This document shows positions 33,181 to 40,689 of a stretch of DNA of 64,000 nt, one piece after another; position 1 is the stretch's first letter; each line of letters starts with the position of its first letter. The position numbers were made by a program, and so were the translations under genes. Origin of the DNA: JABCYV01 sp035512155 (GTDB taxonomy: Bacteria > Acidobacteriota > Terriglobia > Terriglobales > Acidobacteriaceae); assembly GCA_035512155.1 (NCBI GenBank), contig DATKEN010000101.1, positions 1 to 64,000 of the forward strand. Reading direction: 5' to 3'. Below the pieces are notes generated by a model. It was not told the origin of the DNA. It made no database searches and saw nothing but the letters and a program-made list of their open reading frames with translations.

Positions 33181-33270
33181 GGAGGACACTTCCAGTGTGG
33201 GTACTGGGCACGCTTGCCAAGCGTTGGACGGCTGCATGCAGCCTGAGGGGTTCGATTCCTCTGTCCTCCG
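33181..33270 (+). tRNA. Class II tRNA (allo-tRNA-like), serine-type body with Gly anticodon GCC
   Basis: A 90-nt cloverleaf. Acceptor strands GGAGGACA (33181-33188) and TGTCCTCC (33262-33269) pair over 8 bp. The D stem is CCAG/CTGG with loop TGTGGGTA. The anticodon loop TTGCCAA has GCC at 33216-33218. A long variable arm GGCTG-CATG-CAGCC follows. The T arm is GGGG-TTCGATT-CCTC (4 bp). The discriminator is G33270; CCA is not encoded. The long variable arm and G73 are serine identity features, whereas GCC reads glycine codons. An A replaces the usual U8, which favours the 8/4 stem split over 7/5. Acidobacterial allo-tRNAs with 8/4 or 9/3 branches are known and proposed as missense suppressors or regulatory RNAs. 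Charging by SerRS is inference. Confidence 0.8.
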
Positions 33271-33359
33271 CACGACTGTCCAACCAATTTGGAACTCGGC
33301 ACGCTCAAGCATGCCCAAGAGTACCTTGACTTCCGCTTGACAGCGCGGTAGCCTCAAGC

Positions 33360-33379
33360 TGCTTGGCAAGCGTGCCTAG
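33360..33379 (+). promoter_or_regulatory. Sequence complementary to the tRNA anticodon arm
   Basis: TGCTTGGCAAGCGTGCCTAG can pair with 33204-33223 of the tRNA over 20 bp (18 Watson-Crick, two G-U), covering one D-stem strand and the whole anticodon stem-loop. It lies 90 bases beyond the tRNA and 23 bases before the terminator, so it would be on the same primary transcript. It could mask the anticodon until processing. It may also be a relic of an inverted duplication. Confidence 0.6.
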
Positions 33380-33401
33380 ATTCCGGCACCAGGAGTTCGC
33401 G

Positions 33402-33427
33402 AAAAGCCCCGCAGATGCGGGGCTTTT
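33402..33427. terminator. Bidirectional terminator between tRNA-like gene and RES toxin
   Basis: A perfect 11-bp stem AAAAGCCCCGC / GCGGGGCTTTT with loop AGAT. A and T runs form the ends of the stem, so it works on both strands: for the tRNA-like transcript on plus and the toxin gene on minus. Confidence 0.88.
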
Positions 33428-33470
33428 GCCTTCTTTGTCGGCGGCACAGAATTGAGTTTTTCGCGAATTT

Positions 33471-34157
33471 CTACGCTCGGCGAATCCTCGGCGGAGTTCT
33501 CCAGTCAGCAAATACGAATGTGAAGCTGTCACCCTTCCGCACATTCGTTGCCAGGACGGGCCGAAAGCAAGCGATGCAAGTTCCGCCGGTGCGGCGGACG
33601 CTGGGATAGACGATTCCCGCTGAGCCCAGATTTAGGAGCTGTGCCGCCAGCGCCTGCGAGGCAACATAGCTGTCAGGAGTCAGGCAGTCCGAATGTTCCT
33701 TGGCGCCCCGAAGGTCATGAAATTCGGCGCGAAAGTCCGCGAGGTAATCGGCATAATCGGCAGTGTCTTCTTCATCCCATTGTGTCTCTTGCAACCAAAG
33801 CTGTCGATGGTAAGCCACTTCCGTCTGGGAAGTCTGCAATTCAAAAGCAGCGTACCAGGCGCCGCGATCTGAGGAATTGAAGCGCGATCCGTCGGGTGCA
33901 GGATGGCAAAACGCGGCGTTGATGATCCGGTATGAAGGAATCCCAAACACCAACTCCCTCGCGTCGATGCCCGGTAACCGTCCCGATTCCACCCACAGGC
34001 GGTCATTGGTTGCGTTGTCGAGCTCGAAGATTCCGCTAAGAAGGTTTTCGTCGTCCGTAAGGCGAGTCAGTACCGAGGCGCCATCGTCAGCGAATTGTGC
34101 CGGAATCAGTCGATGCGTGTCTCGTTGATCGACACTACACACAGCCGGGACACGCAT
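33471..34157 (-). CDS. RES-domain toxin
   Basis: A 228-aa RES-family protein. RES toxins resemble ADP-ribosyltransferases and destroy NAD+. Landmarks are the early Arg (THRLIPAQF), a mid-domain Glu/Tyr region (WYAAFELQTSQTEVAYHRQL), and the serine near the C-terminus in NLGSAGIVYPSVR. Its ATG follows the antitoxin TGA directly (TGAATG), with GGAAGG as a ribosome site inside the antitoxin end. Antitoxin first, toxin second is the normal order of these pairs. The N-terminus is a little longer than usual. Confidence 0.88.
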   Translation of the reverse strand: MRVPAVCSVDQRDTHRLIPAQFADDGASVLTRLTDDENLLSGIFELDNATNDRLWVESGRLPGIDARELVFGIPSYRIINAAFCHPAPDGSRFNSSDRGAWYAAFELQTSQTEVAYHRQLWLQETQWDEEDTADYADYLADFRAEFHDLRGAKEHSDCLTPDSYVASQALAAQLLNLGSAGIVYPSVRRTGGTCIACFRPVLATNVRKGDSFTFVFADWRTPPRIRRA

Positions 34158-34595
34158 TCACCTTCCGCCGCGACGACTGTCTAGTAACCGGCGGACCACC
34201 AGCATGCCCGGCATGCCGCTCTGAACGAGCAAGACCAGAGGTGGTGCGTTGCTGAACACCGGATTACTGTTCGGCCGAGAAATCCACTGGCTCGCCAGCT
34301 TCCGGTTGAACAGAATATTCAGGGACTTGAAGATGCCGATCAGTAGAGAGATCCGAGTAAGCTCATCCTGCGTCAGCACGCTTTTATGAGTTTTCTTGAG
34401 CCCGTAGTACCGTCCGTGAGAGAAGCCACCGAGCAGTGCCATGGCATCTTCATTTTTCAAATCCCAGTTCTCGACGATCCTGAAGAATGCCTCAATCGCG
34501 GCTGGGCTCAGCCTCTTGCGCGTCGCCGCGTCCGTCAGGTCAGGCAGCTTCCTCAGATCCAGACCCAAATCAGGAACCACTGGTGTTGCAGCCAC
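34158..34595 (-). CDS. Xre/MbcA/ParS-type antitoxin (DUF2384)
   Basis: A 145-aa antitoxin of the RES/Xre pair. The N-terminal Xre-like HTH covers LSPAAIEAFFRIVENW. The C-terminal toxin-binding domain ends ASQWISRPNSNPVFSNAPPL, the MbcA/ParS signature. GTG 34595 is preceded by a perfect AGGAGG (34601-34606) at five bases. It should bind its own promoter region and repress the operon, as known for the family. It lies within 1.4 kb of the unusual tRNA, which may be coincidence. Confidence 0.9.
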   Translation of the reverse strand: MAATPVVPDLGLDLRKLPDLTDAATRKRLSPAAIEAFFRIVENWDLKNEDAMALLGGFSHGRYYGLKKTHKSVLTQDELTRISLLIGIFKSLNILFNRKLASQWISRPNSNPVFSNAPPLVLLVQSGMPGMLVVRRLLDSRRGGR

Positions 34596-34616
34596 GGGTT
34601 CCTCCTAATATGTACT

Positions 34617-34645
34617 ATAATAGCTACCAATTAGGACAACGTCAA
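34617..34645 (-). promoter_or_regulatory. Promoter of the RES/Xre operon
   Basis: On the minus strand TTGACG (34640-34645), 17 bases, TATTAT (34617-34622), about 20 bases before the AGGAGG of the antitoxin gene. The AT-rich stretch around the -10 box is the likely antitoxin binding region, but no clear palindrome is seen. Confidence 0.7.
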
Positions 34646-34722
34646 GCAGGCAGATAATTCTCAGCGCCAGATGGCCTCCAGCCTCTTATTCCCCTGTTTT
34701 CAGATAGATGCGGAGCAGAAAG

Positions 34723-36669
34723 CTACGCTCTGACAATCTCACCCACCGCCCGGTACGCCTGGTCAATCGCTGCGTCTGTGTAGGCCGAGCCCCCGGCATC
34801 CGAGTTGGCAATGGCAATCCTGCCAAACTGCTTCCGTCCCAGCACCCAGGGCTTTTCCTCCTGGGACCAGTCGGGATCGAACAGCGGATTGTCGTGGAAG
34901 GCATAGCCGTGCGCCCAGCGGTTTACCGTGATGCCCTCAATATCCCGCGCCGGGTCAAATCCGGCCGCGCCCAACATGCGCCCCAGCTGTTCGCGAATGT
35001 TACGTTCGAAAGTTGAAAATGGCGTGCGCAGCAGTTCCGCCCGCCCCGCTCGATTCTGCTCTCGTTGTGGCAAGCCCGGTTTGCATGGAGTCCGCAGCAT
35101 AAACAGTACAGCCGGCTCCTCGGGCTTGCCGGGGAATTTGTAGTCTCCCAGGCTCACCGGGAAATCCAGGGAAACATAGTTGTGGTAGCTGCCCGGCGCA
35201 TCAATCTGGTACACGCCGAGTTTCTGAAACGCTGTCCAGTTGCGGATCGCCACGTGCGTATACACCAGCGGACTCTTTACCAGCAACGCCAGCGCATCCC
35301 GCTGCTTTTCCGGCAGTTCGGGGCAGAGATACGGAATCATTCCGTTGTAGCAGGCCAGCACGCACGCTTTCGCCGTCACCGAAAGCAGCTTGTCACCCCG
35401 CATGTACGCGACTTCCACTTCCTTCGCCGTTTTCGCCTCGCCCACATGGCGCACCCGCACTACCGTCGTGTTCAACCGGATACTCGTCTTCACCGCTAAT
35501 TGAGAAGACGCCCTATCCAGTTTGCTGTAGTCCACCCTCGCGGTTACCACGTCTTCCATCGTGTGTCCCGGAATTGCCTCCGGAATCAACGAACGAACCA
35601 GCAGCCGCGCGATCGAAGCATTGCCGTCCGGAAAGTGAAAAATATATGGGTCGGGTTTCACGTCGTTTCCGCGCCCTTGGCTCCCGCCCAGCTTCAAGCC
35701 CTCAAAGCCAGGGTATCCAAACTCATCGTAATCGTCGCCGTCCGTGTAGCAGAACAGAGCTGGGACTGCCTCGATACCAACGCAGAAAAGATCGTGGGTC
35801 TTCTTTTGGAAGAACGGCAATACATCTTGATGCACTTTCACGATCTTCGTCAGGAAGTCGGCATAGCTCATTTTCATCAGCCGTTTCCGTTTTTCTTCGA
35901 CGGAGAGACCCGGCAGATAGTCCACGTTTTCGGTGTAGAGCCGCGTGAGGTCGCGCTTCGCCGCATCCGGGAGTGGCGTCTTCGCAATAAACTCCGGCCA
36001 CGGCAGCGAGTTTCTCCCTACAACAAAACGGTCCTCCCCAAAGGTTTCTTTGTCGAAGAACACGCCCGTGCCAAGCTTCAGGGAGGGAAACAACTTCTGG
36101 TCGTAGGCTTGATAGAACTTCTGTAAATCAACGCCCAGCTCCGCCAGCAAACCCCTGGCGACCTGGCTGTACTTGGATGGACTCTCGATCGACTGCGTTC
36201 CCCCGTAACACAGCACCTTGCGTCCGCCCACCTCAAACTCATTGCGCTTAGCGTGCCCGCCAAAGTCGTCATGATTATCCAAAATCAGAACCCGCGCCTG
36301 TGGACCCGCGCTCTTGCGGTAAAAGTGAGCCGCCGCCAGCCCGCTGATGCCGGCTCCCACCACTACCAGATCGTAGGTCTCACCGGTCGCCTCGGGCTTC
36401 CCAGCCCCTTCCCAAAAGTCTCCATCCCGGAGCTTGTGCGCAAACGTAAACGTGCCGTCATGGTTGCCCCTAATTCCGGTCCGCGCGGGTGGGTAATAGT
36501 CCGGTGCTTTCTCCGGAGCAAATTGCTTTTCCGTGAGGCTCGGATTAATGGACGTCGGTTCAGCCGCTTCTGGTTCCCCGAGCGCCGCAGCCAAATCCGG
36601 CAGCGCCAGCACTCCGATGCCCACCGCGACTCCGTTCAGGAAGTCACGCCGGGTGATCTCGCGGCCCAT
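34723..36669 (-). CDS. Tat-exported FAD enzyme, spermidine dehydrogenase-like
   Basis: A 648-aa flavoprotein from MGREITRRDFLNG, whose twin-arginine motif and following hydrophobic stretch (VGIGVLALPDLAAAL) mark Tat export. The FAD-binding motif is VVGAGISGLAAAHFYRK. GGHAKRNEFEVGGR, CYGGTQSIESPSKY and the C-terminal IAIANSDAGGSAYTDAAIDQ match SpdH-like oxidoreductases that oxidise polyamines in the periplasm. The start 30 bases downstream of the longest frame is chosen because the motif then sits at the usual distance. Substrate assignment is by family only. Confidence 0.85.
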   Translation of the reverse strand: MGREITRRDFLNGVAVGIGVLALPDLAAALGEPEAAEPTSINPSLTEKQFAPEKAPDYYPPARTGIRGNHDGTFTFAHKLRDGDFWEGAGKPEATGETYDLVVVGAGISGLAAAHFYRKSAGPQARVLILDNHDDFGGHAKRNEFEVGGRKVLCYGGTQSIESPSKYSQVARGLLAELGVDLQKFYQAYDQKLFPSLKLGTGVFFDKETFGEDRFVVGRNSLPWPEFIAKTPLPDAAKRDLTRLYTENVDYLPGLSVEEKRKRLMKMSYADFLTKIVKVHQDVLPFFQKKTHDLFCVGIEAVPALFCYTDGDDYDEFGYPGFEGLKLGGSQGRGNDVKPDPYIFHFPDGNASIARLLVRSLIPEAIPGHTMEDVVTARVDYSKLDRASSQLAVKTSIRLNTTVVRVRHVGEAKTAKEVEVAYMRGDKLLSVTAKACVLACYNGMIPYLCPELPEKQRDALALLVKSPLVYTHVAIRNWTAFQKLGVYQIDAPGSYHNYVSLDFPVSLGDYKFPGKPEEPAVLFMLRTPCKPGLPQREQNRAGRAELLRTPFSTFERNIREQLGRMLGAAGFDPARDIEGITVNRWAHGYAFHDNPLFDPDWSQEEKPWVLGRKQFGRIAIANSDAGGSAYTDAAIDQAYRAVGEIVRA

Positions 36670-36765
36670 GCCTAGCTCTCGATCTCGCGAATTGTTCACA
36701 GGTAGCTTCGCACGCAGGCTTAGTCTGAAATTTGAGCTTTCTGAATAAGCGTCAGACGTCTCGGT

Positions 36766-37002
36766 TCAGCTCGTGCCGTCAGCTTTCTTCACGGCTGACT
36801 CTGCAGCTTGGAAACCAATACGGCTGTGGGTCCCATCGCAAAAAGGTTTAGTCACTGAGCCGCCGCAACGGCACAAAGAAAAAGCCGGTTTGCCAGTAAG
36901 GTCATACTTGTTGCCGTCGGCGTCAACCAACTCGATCGAGCCCTCTGGGGCTTCCACACGATACGGGCCGTTCTTCTTGATCGTAATCTTGACGGTGGGC
37001 AT
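36766..37002 (-). CDS. CDGSH-type iron-sulfur protein
   Basis: A 78-aa protein. LCRCGGSVTKPFCDGTHSRI gives the three-Cys, one-His ligand set (C-x-C-x8-C-x3-H) that holds a 2Fe-2S cluster, as in mitoNEET. The first half (IKKNGPYRVEAPEGSIELVD) is the small beta region usual in bacterial single-CDGSH proteins. ATG 37002 is fixed by GGAGG four bases upstream; the longer frame is not supported. It probably serves in electron or cluster transfer in the cytoplasm. Confidence 0.9.
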   Translation of the reverse strand: MPTVKITIKKNGPYRVEAPEGSIELVDADGNKYDLTGKPAFSLCRCGGSVTKPFCDGTHSRIGFQAAESAVKKADGTS

Positions 37003-37145
37003 GAGACCTCCGCTAAAAATGAGTCTTACTACGGATAATGAAGATAGCAGCTTCGAGCCGATGGCTTCTAGCGGAATGAAGAATTCCTCTGGCCGCCCCA
37101 AATCGGTTGGTAATTACGAATGCCTTGCACCACTCAGCATGCCAC

Positions 37146-38264
37146 TCATGCGGCCGCTGATAGCGCCGGAAGTAGCTCCTGATACAGATCCAAATACTCA
37201 TCGATCATGCGTTTGGAGGTAAAACACTCGCGGGCGCGCTGATAGGCGCGGTTGGCATAGCCGCGACATAGGTCTCGCTCATCGCTTAGGCGCCGAATCG
37301 CCGCTGCCAAGCTGTTGGCGTCATTCGCGCGGAAGTAGAGGGCGGCATCGCCCCAAAGTTCCCGGTGGGAAGGAATGTCGTTAGCAATGATGGCGCAACG
37401 CGAAAGCGCGGCTTCTACCGTCGTCATGCCGTAAGGCTCATATCGCGACGTGGCAGCATAGATGGAGGCCCGGCTGTAAAGAGTGCGCAGCTGCGCCTCG
37501 GTTTGCGGACCTTTTAACGCCATGCAGACCCGATCGACGGCAACTTTGACGTCGGCGCGAATGGGAATCTTGGGAGAAGTCACTGGCACGTCTGATCCGA
37601 CGATGCAGACGGGGAGTGGATGCTCATGTTGGGTCAGTAGAGAAACCTGCTTGCCGGCGTCCCACAGTCGCCCCACCGCCAAGACGGAATCATCCTTGCT
37701 TACATATGGATTGAAGAAGATTGGGTTGCGTCCGTTGTAAATCACAGAGTCGCGGCGCGGACGCGTATAGCAGGCCCGGAGGGTGTCCAGCATCCAGACC
37801 GTCGGTGCAACCACGGCACTGGCCTGCTCCAAGCCACGAATTACCATCTCTCTGTACCACTTCACCCAGCGGGTCTGTTTCGGCTCATTCCCATGAATCG
37901 CTTTCCACCAACTGATCATGTCCCCGTGGGCTACGACTACGCGCGGAATTTCAACGGGAAGGTTGCCATAGCACAGCTGGTTCAAGTGCAGAAGATCGGG
38001 CTTCAACTCCTGCACCAGAGCTGTGATATAGGCGGAGGAGGCTTCGAGGTCCAACTCTCCTTCCTGCATCCAGTCCAAACGAAACGCCGTGGGACGATAT
38101 TCCAGGCCGTGCAGATTGTCCATCCAGGAGGTTTGTTCGGGCAGAGGAATCTCGCCGAGGCTGACCAGAGTGACACGAACCCCGCGGCTCACCAGTCCCG
38201 TGACCAGTTCGCGAGCGTAAGTCCAGACCCCACCCAGCGTATCGGCAGTAACTAGAACGTGCAC
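37146..38264 (-). CDS. Glycosyltransferase family 4 (GT-B)
   Basis: A 372-aa GT-B enzyme from GTG 38264 (VHVLVTADTLGGVWTYAREL), which has GGAG six bases upstream. The N-terminal Rossmann domain begins like family 4 acceptor domains (glycine-rich GGVWTY). The C-terminal donor site shows SRYEPYGMTTVEAALSRCAI with the EPYGxxxxE pattern that binds the nucleotide sugar. It likely makes a polysaccharide or glycolipid on the cytoplasmic side of the membrane. No other sugar genes are nearby, so the product is open. Confidence 0.9.
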   Translation of the reverse strand: MHVLVTADTLGGVWTYARELVTGLVSRGVRVTLVSLGEIPLPEQTSWMDNLHGLEYRPTAFRLDWMQEGELDLEASSAYITALVQELKPDLLHLNQLCYGNLPVEIPRVVVAHGDMISWWKAIHGNEPKQTRWVKWYREMVIRGLEQASAVVAPTVWMLDTLRACYTRPRRDSVIYNGRNPIFFNPYVSKDDSVLAVGRLWDAGKQVSLLTQHEHPLPVCIVGSDVPVTSPKIPIRADVKVAVDRVCMALKGPQTEAQLRTLYSRASIYAATSRYEPYGMTTVEAALSRCAIIANDIPSHRELWGDAALYFRANDANSLAAAIRRLSDERDLCRGYANRAYQRARECFTSKRMIDEYLDLYQELLPALSAAA

Positions 38265-38432
38265 TCGCAGCTCCTGTCTCTCGCTGAGATCAGTGTACGT
38301 GAGACGTCTGATTCCAGGCCCGATTATTGTAGTGGGAGAACTGGCGGTCACCGAAGGATTTTTGGACCCTGGGCGGCGCGCGGTGCGCAAATTATTGCAC
38401 AGGAAGGATCAGGCAATACTCGAGCACTGGCT

Positions 38433-38720
38433 TTAGTGTGCCGCTTGGTCTGCGAGAAAGTCCTCGTATCCCTTTTGGTAGCCTGCGGTGAAAGACGCTC
38501 GATCCGCCTCGGTGGCCCATCGTCCGCTGACAACATGGGGCGCAACTCCGTTTTCGGCTGCAAGTCTGCCCAAATACAATCCATCTCGGAAGGCGCCATC
38601 GGTGATGTGGCTGACGTTTTCGTTCGTGCTTAGAAAGTTCGGCCGACGCTGGACGTGAAACACTGACACCGTTCCCAGGCTGAGCGCCATCAAGGATGCG
38701 AATAATGAAACCCTGTTCAT
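38433..38720 (-). CDS. Small secreted protein of unknown function
   Basis: 95 aa from ATG 38720 (MNRVSLFASLMALSLGTVSV), which is a signal peptide. The remainder is charged with no recognised domain; it contains HITDGAFRDGLYLGRLAAE and a repeated DRASFTAGYQKGYEDFL. The G-x3-A/G-x-L and GYxxGYxDF spacing suggests two related short helical repeats (DGxYLGR and AGYQKGY). GGGGGA precedes the start. An inverted repeat (CTTGTC-N5-GACAAG) lies about 45 bases upstream. Confidence 0.65.
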   Translation of the reverse strand: MNRVSLFASLMALSLGTVSVFHVQRRPNFLSTNENVSHITDGAFRDGLYLGRLAAENGVAPHVVSGRWATEADRASFTAGYQKGYEDFLADQAAH

Positions 38721-38901
38721 TGCTTTGTCCCCCAAATCTTTTTCGATTTCCTCGGTTCTGAATCTCTTGTCGATGAGACAAGCCTAAGGCGGGCGGAAGG
38801 TGACCTTGTCATTCAGCGGTCACTTGTTGGTCAACTGTTTGTTGTTTTTTTGTCGGGGACTTGTAACCTTCATGCGGAACAACAACCAGGAGGGCGGCGG
38901 C

Positions 38902-39390
38902 CTAGGTCGAGGCTTCGAGTTTGATGCGCATTTCCCGAGCCAGTTCATAAACGGCGCGCATTTTAGTCTCAGCTGTGGCTTGAAGGTGGGGGGTTTGAAG
39001 GGCCAGCTCGCAGGATAGTAGGATCGCCGTTATCGTATCTTTTAATTCATTGCGTAGGCCTTGTTCCGCGCCTTGGCGCGCTAGCAGGACCTCTCGCTTG
39101 CGGCGGTGCAGAGCCGCACGCAGTTCGCGCACTACTCGTTCCATTCCGCAGACAGCAAAATTTATGTAGACTGGGATCGCCGTCCCGACATGCTGTAAGA
39201 CCATCTCGCTGTCATCAGGCTCAGCTTCCAGGAACGACTGATCAATCACGACTGCGGAATATTCGTGGGCGCGCAGCCTGGTTGCCGCCTGCCGTAGCGT
39301 AGCTTCGACTTCTACCGGCTCCCGAATCTCTTCCTCGATCCTCACTGCCCAGTCGCGACCTTTCGCGTAAGGCGTGATGAGTAGAATCAT
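38902..39390 (-). CDS. Receiver-like protein with a kinase-type helix pair
   Basis: 162 aa from ATG 39390 (MILLITPYAKGRDWAVRIEE). The first 85 residues have the alternating pattern of a CheY-like receiver (AVVIDQSFLEAEPDD), with Asp at the expected end of strand 3. The last 70 residues look like a DHp helical hairpin (GLRNELKDTITAILLSCELA). The position of the phospho-acceptor His is filled by RNELKDT, so it cannot autophosphorylate. It may be a dimerising decoy or adaptor in phosphorelay. There is no partner beside it. Function unproven. Confidence 0.6.
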   Translation of the reverse strand: MILLITPYAKGRDWAVRIEEEIREPVEVEATLRQAATRLRAHEYSAVVIDQSFLEAEPDDSEMVLQHVGTAIPVYINFAVCGMERVVRELRAALHRRKREVLLARQGAEQGLRNELKDTITAILLSCELALQTPHLQATAETKMRAVYELAREMRIKLEAST

Positions 39391-39524
39391 GCGTTTTGAC
39401 GTGCACGTCTGCCGCCACAACTTTGACTGATGAAAGCATTGCGTTTAGAGCGGCGCTGGCTTCTGTCGTTCCCATGACGGGAAGGCCGCTCCGTTTCCCG
39501 AACGACTCATCGGATATCACACAC

Positions 39525-40257
39525 GGCGGGTGGCCCGGGCAACTTCCGGATTGAATCCTACTCTGGAGGGTGCCCCGTCCAAGCTCTGCTTGGGCGGGGA
39601 TGTTCGTTCGTCACAGAATGGGAGCGCTTTGGAACTAACCTTCTCCTATGCCTTGGGGGCTAAAGCGGTTCCAACAGTCCGGCCAGCTTCATTTCCTTAC
39701 CTTCAGTTGTTACCGCAGACGAGTGAACTTCGAGAGCATACGATCCCGCGCCACCTTTGAAGCCTCCCTCGAAACAGTCCGCCAAGGGTACAGGATCTGT
39801 GTGTACGGTTACGTGGTGATGCGGGAACACGTACACCTTCTGGTGAACGAACCCGAGCGATGCGGCTTAGCGCCAGCCTTGCGTCGTTGAAGCAATCGGT
39901 CGCGCGTACCCTGGCGTTGCGAGCTGCGGAATCCCTTCTGGCAGGCTCGCAACTACGATTTCAATGTCTGGAGCGAGCGCAAGTTCTTGGAGAAGCTGCG
40001 CTATATTCATTGGAATCCAGTGCAACGGGGGCTGGTCGCGCGGCCAGACGACTGGAAATGGAGCAGCTTTCGTCACTATGTGAGCGGCGAACCGGGGACA
40101 GTGGAAATTGAATCGCAGTGGACGGTGCGGACTCGTGAGCGCATGGGAATCTTTCCCATGATGCAGACACCGCCTAAGGAAAATTCCCGCCCAAGCAGAG
40201 CTTGGACGGGGCACCCTGCAGAGTAAGATGAGTGCGATTTAGCCCGGGCCACCCGCC
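39525..40257. mobile_element. RAYT unit bounded by nested REP inverted repeats
   Basis: Outer 16-bp perfect inverted repeats GGCGGGTGGCCCGGGC (39525-39540) and its complement (40242-40257) enclose inner inverted repeats of about 40 bp. The inner arms run 39559-39598 and 40185-40225; each begins TACTCTG, continues GGGTGCCCCGTCCAAGC and folds into its own 12-bp hairpin. Between them lies a degenerate RAYT gene. The architecture matches REP/REPIN populations that depend on a resident RAYT enzyme. Confidence 0.8.
39648..40226 (+). pseudogene. REP-associated tyrosine transposase, frameshifted
   Basis: The fragments read in three frames but join into one RAYT. MPWGLKRFQQSGQLHFLTFS with REHVHLLVNEPE (HUH metal site) is in frame one up to about 39880. 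LASLKQSVARTL is in a second frame. From about 39925 NPFWQARNYDFNVWSERKF, EKLRYIHWNPVQRGLV and DWKWSSFRHYVSGEPG follow in a third. Two frameshifts are therefore needed, one near 39880 and one near 39925. The pieces are well conserved, so the damage is recent. It probably no longer makes an active enzyme unless the shifts are assembly errors. Confidence 0.82.
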
Positions 40258-40259
40258 AT

Positions 40260-40430
40260 GAAGACATCGAAGACGATGGACAACATCTCGTGCGAAAACT
40301 CGGCATGGAGCTACCGATTGAGCCAGTTCTGCGCGAGTGGGAAAAGCCGCTTGAAACGTTGCGTGATATGGTGCTTTGGCTGAACTGGATTCGTCAGCAT
40401 CAGTCCGCTCAGCAGGTTGTTGAACGTTAA
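40260..40430 (+). pseudogene. Truncated coding fragment next to the RAYT unit
   Basis: One frame reads 56 codons with protein-like composition and then TAA: EDIEDDGQHLVRKLGMELPI, EPVLREWEKPLETLRDMVLW, LNWIRQHQSAQQ. There is no ribosome site and the frame runs upstream into the REP border, so this looks like the 3' end of a gene cut by the element. A short ORF from the internal ATG is the alternative. The family is not recognised. Confidence 0.35.
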
Positions 40431-40600
40431 CTGGGCGGGTGGCCCAGCCTTTCGCGTTTTTTGCGAAGGCTGGGGCTGTTCACTCGTTCCCAGAGACCTC
40501 GATGAGTAGTCAATGATTCCTTTACCCACCCTTTCGCAGAGTGCGCGAAAAGGGTGGGGCACCCGGCAAACAGAAACCTGGAAGGGTGGGGCACCCGGCG
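40431..40600. repeat. REP-like hairpin cluster
   Basis: GGGCGGGTGGCCC (40433-40445) runs into hairpin CCCAGCCTTTCGC / GCGAAGGCTGGGG (40443-40476). A second hairpin CCCACCCTTTCGC / GCGCGAAAAGGGTGGG lies at about 40525-40559, followed by two copies of GGGTGGGGCACCCGGC. The modules are those of the adjoining RAYT unit and of the cluster at 2391. Confidence 0.7.
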
Positions 40601-40689
40601 CAAGCTTTTTTCCAGAACGAGCTCCCCGCTGCCCTGGCTGGTAAATGCAAGTGAGGATTCGAGAAAGAGAACGAGGTGTCTCTGCACCA

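Noticed and set aside
33181..33270. Selenocysteine tRNA
   Set aside because: The anticodon is GCC rather than TCA and the acceptor-plus-T branch totals 12 bp, not the 13 bp of bacterial tRNA-Sec.
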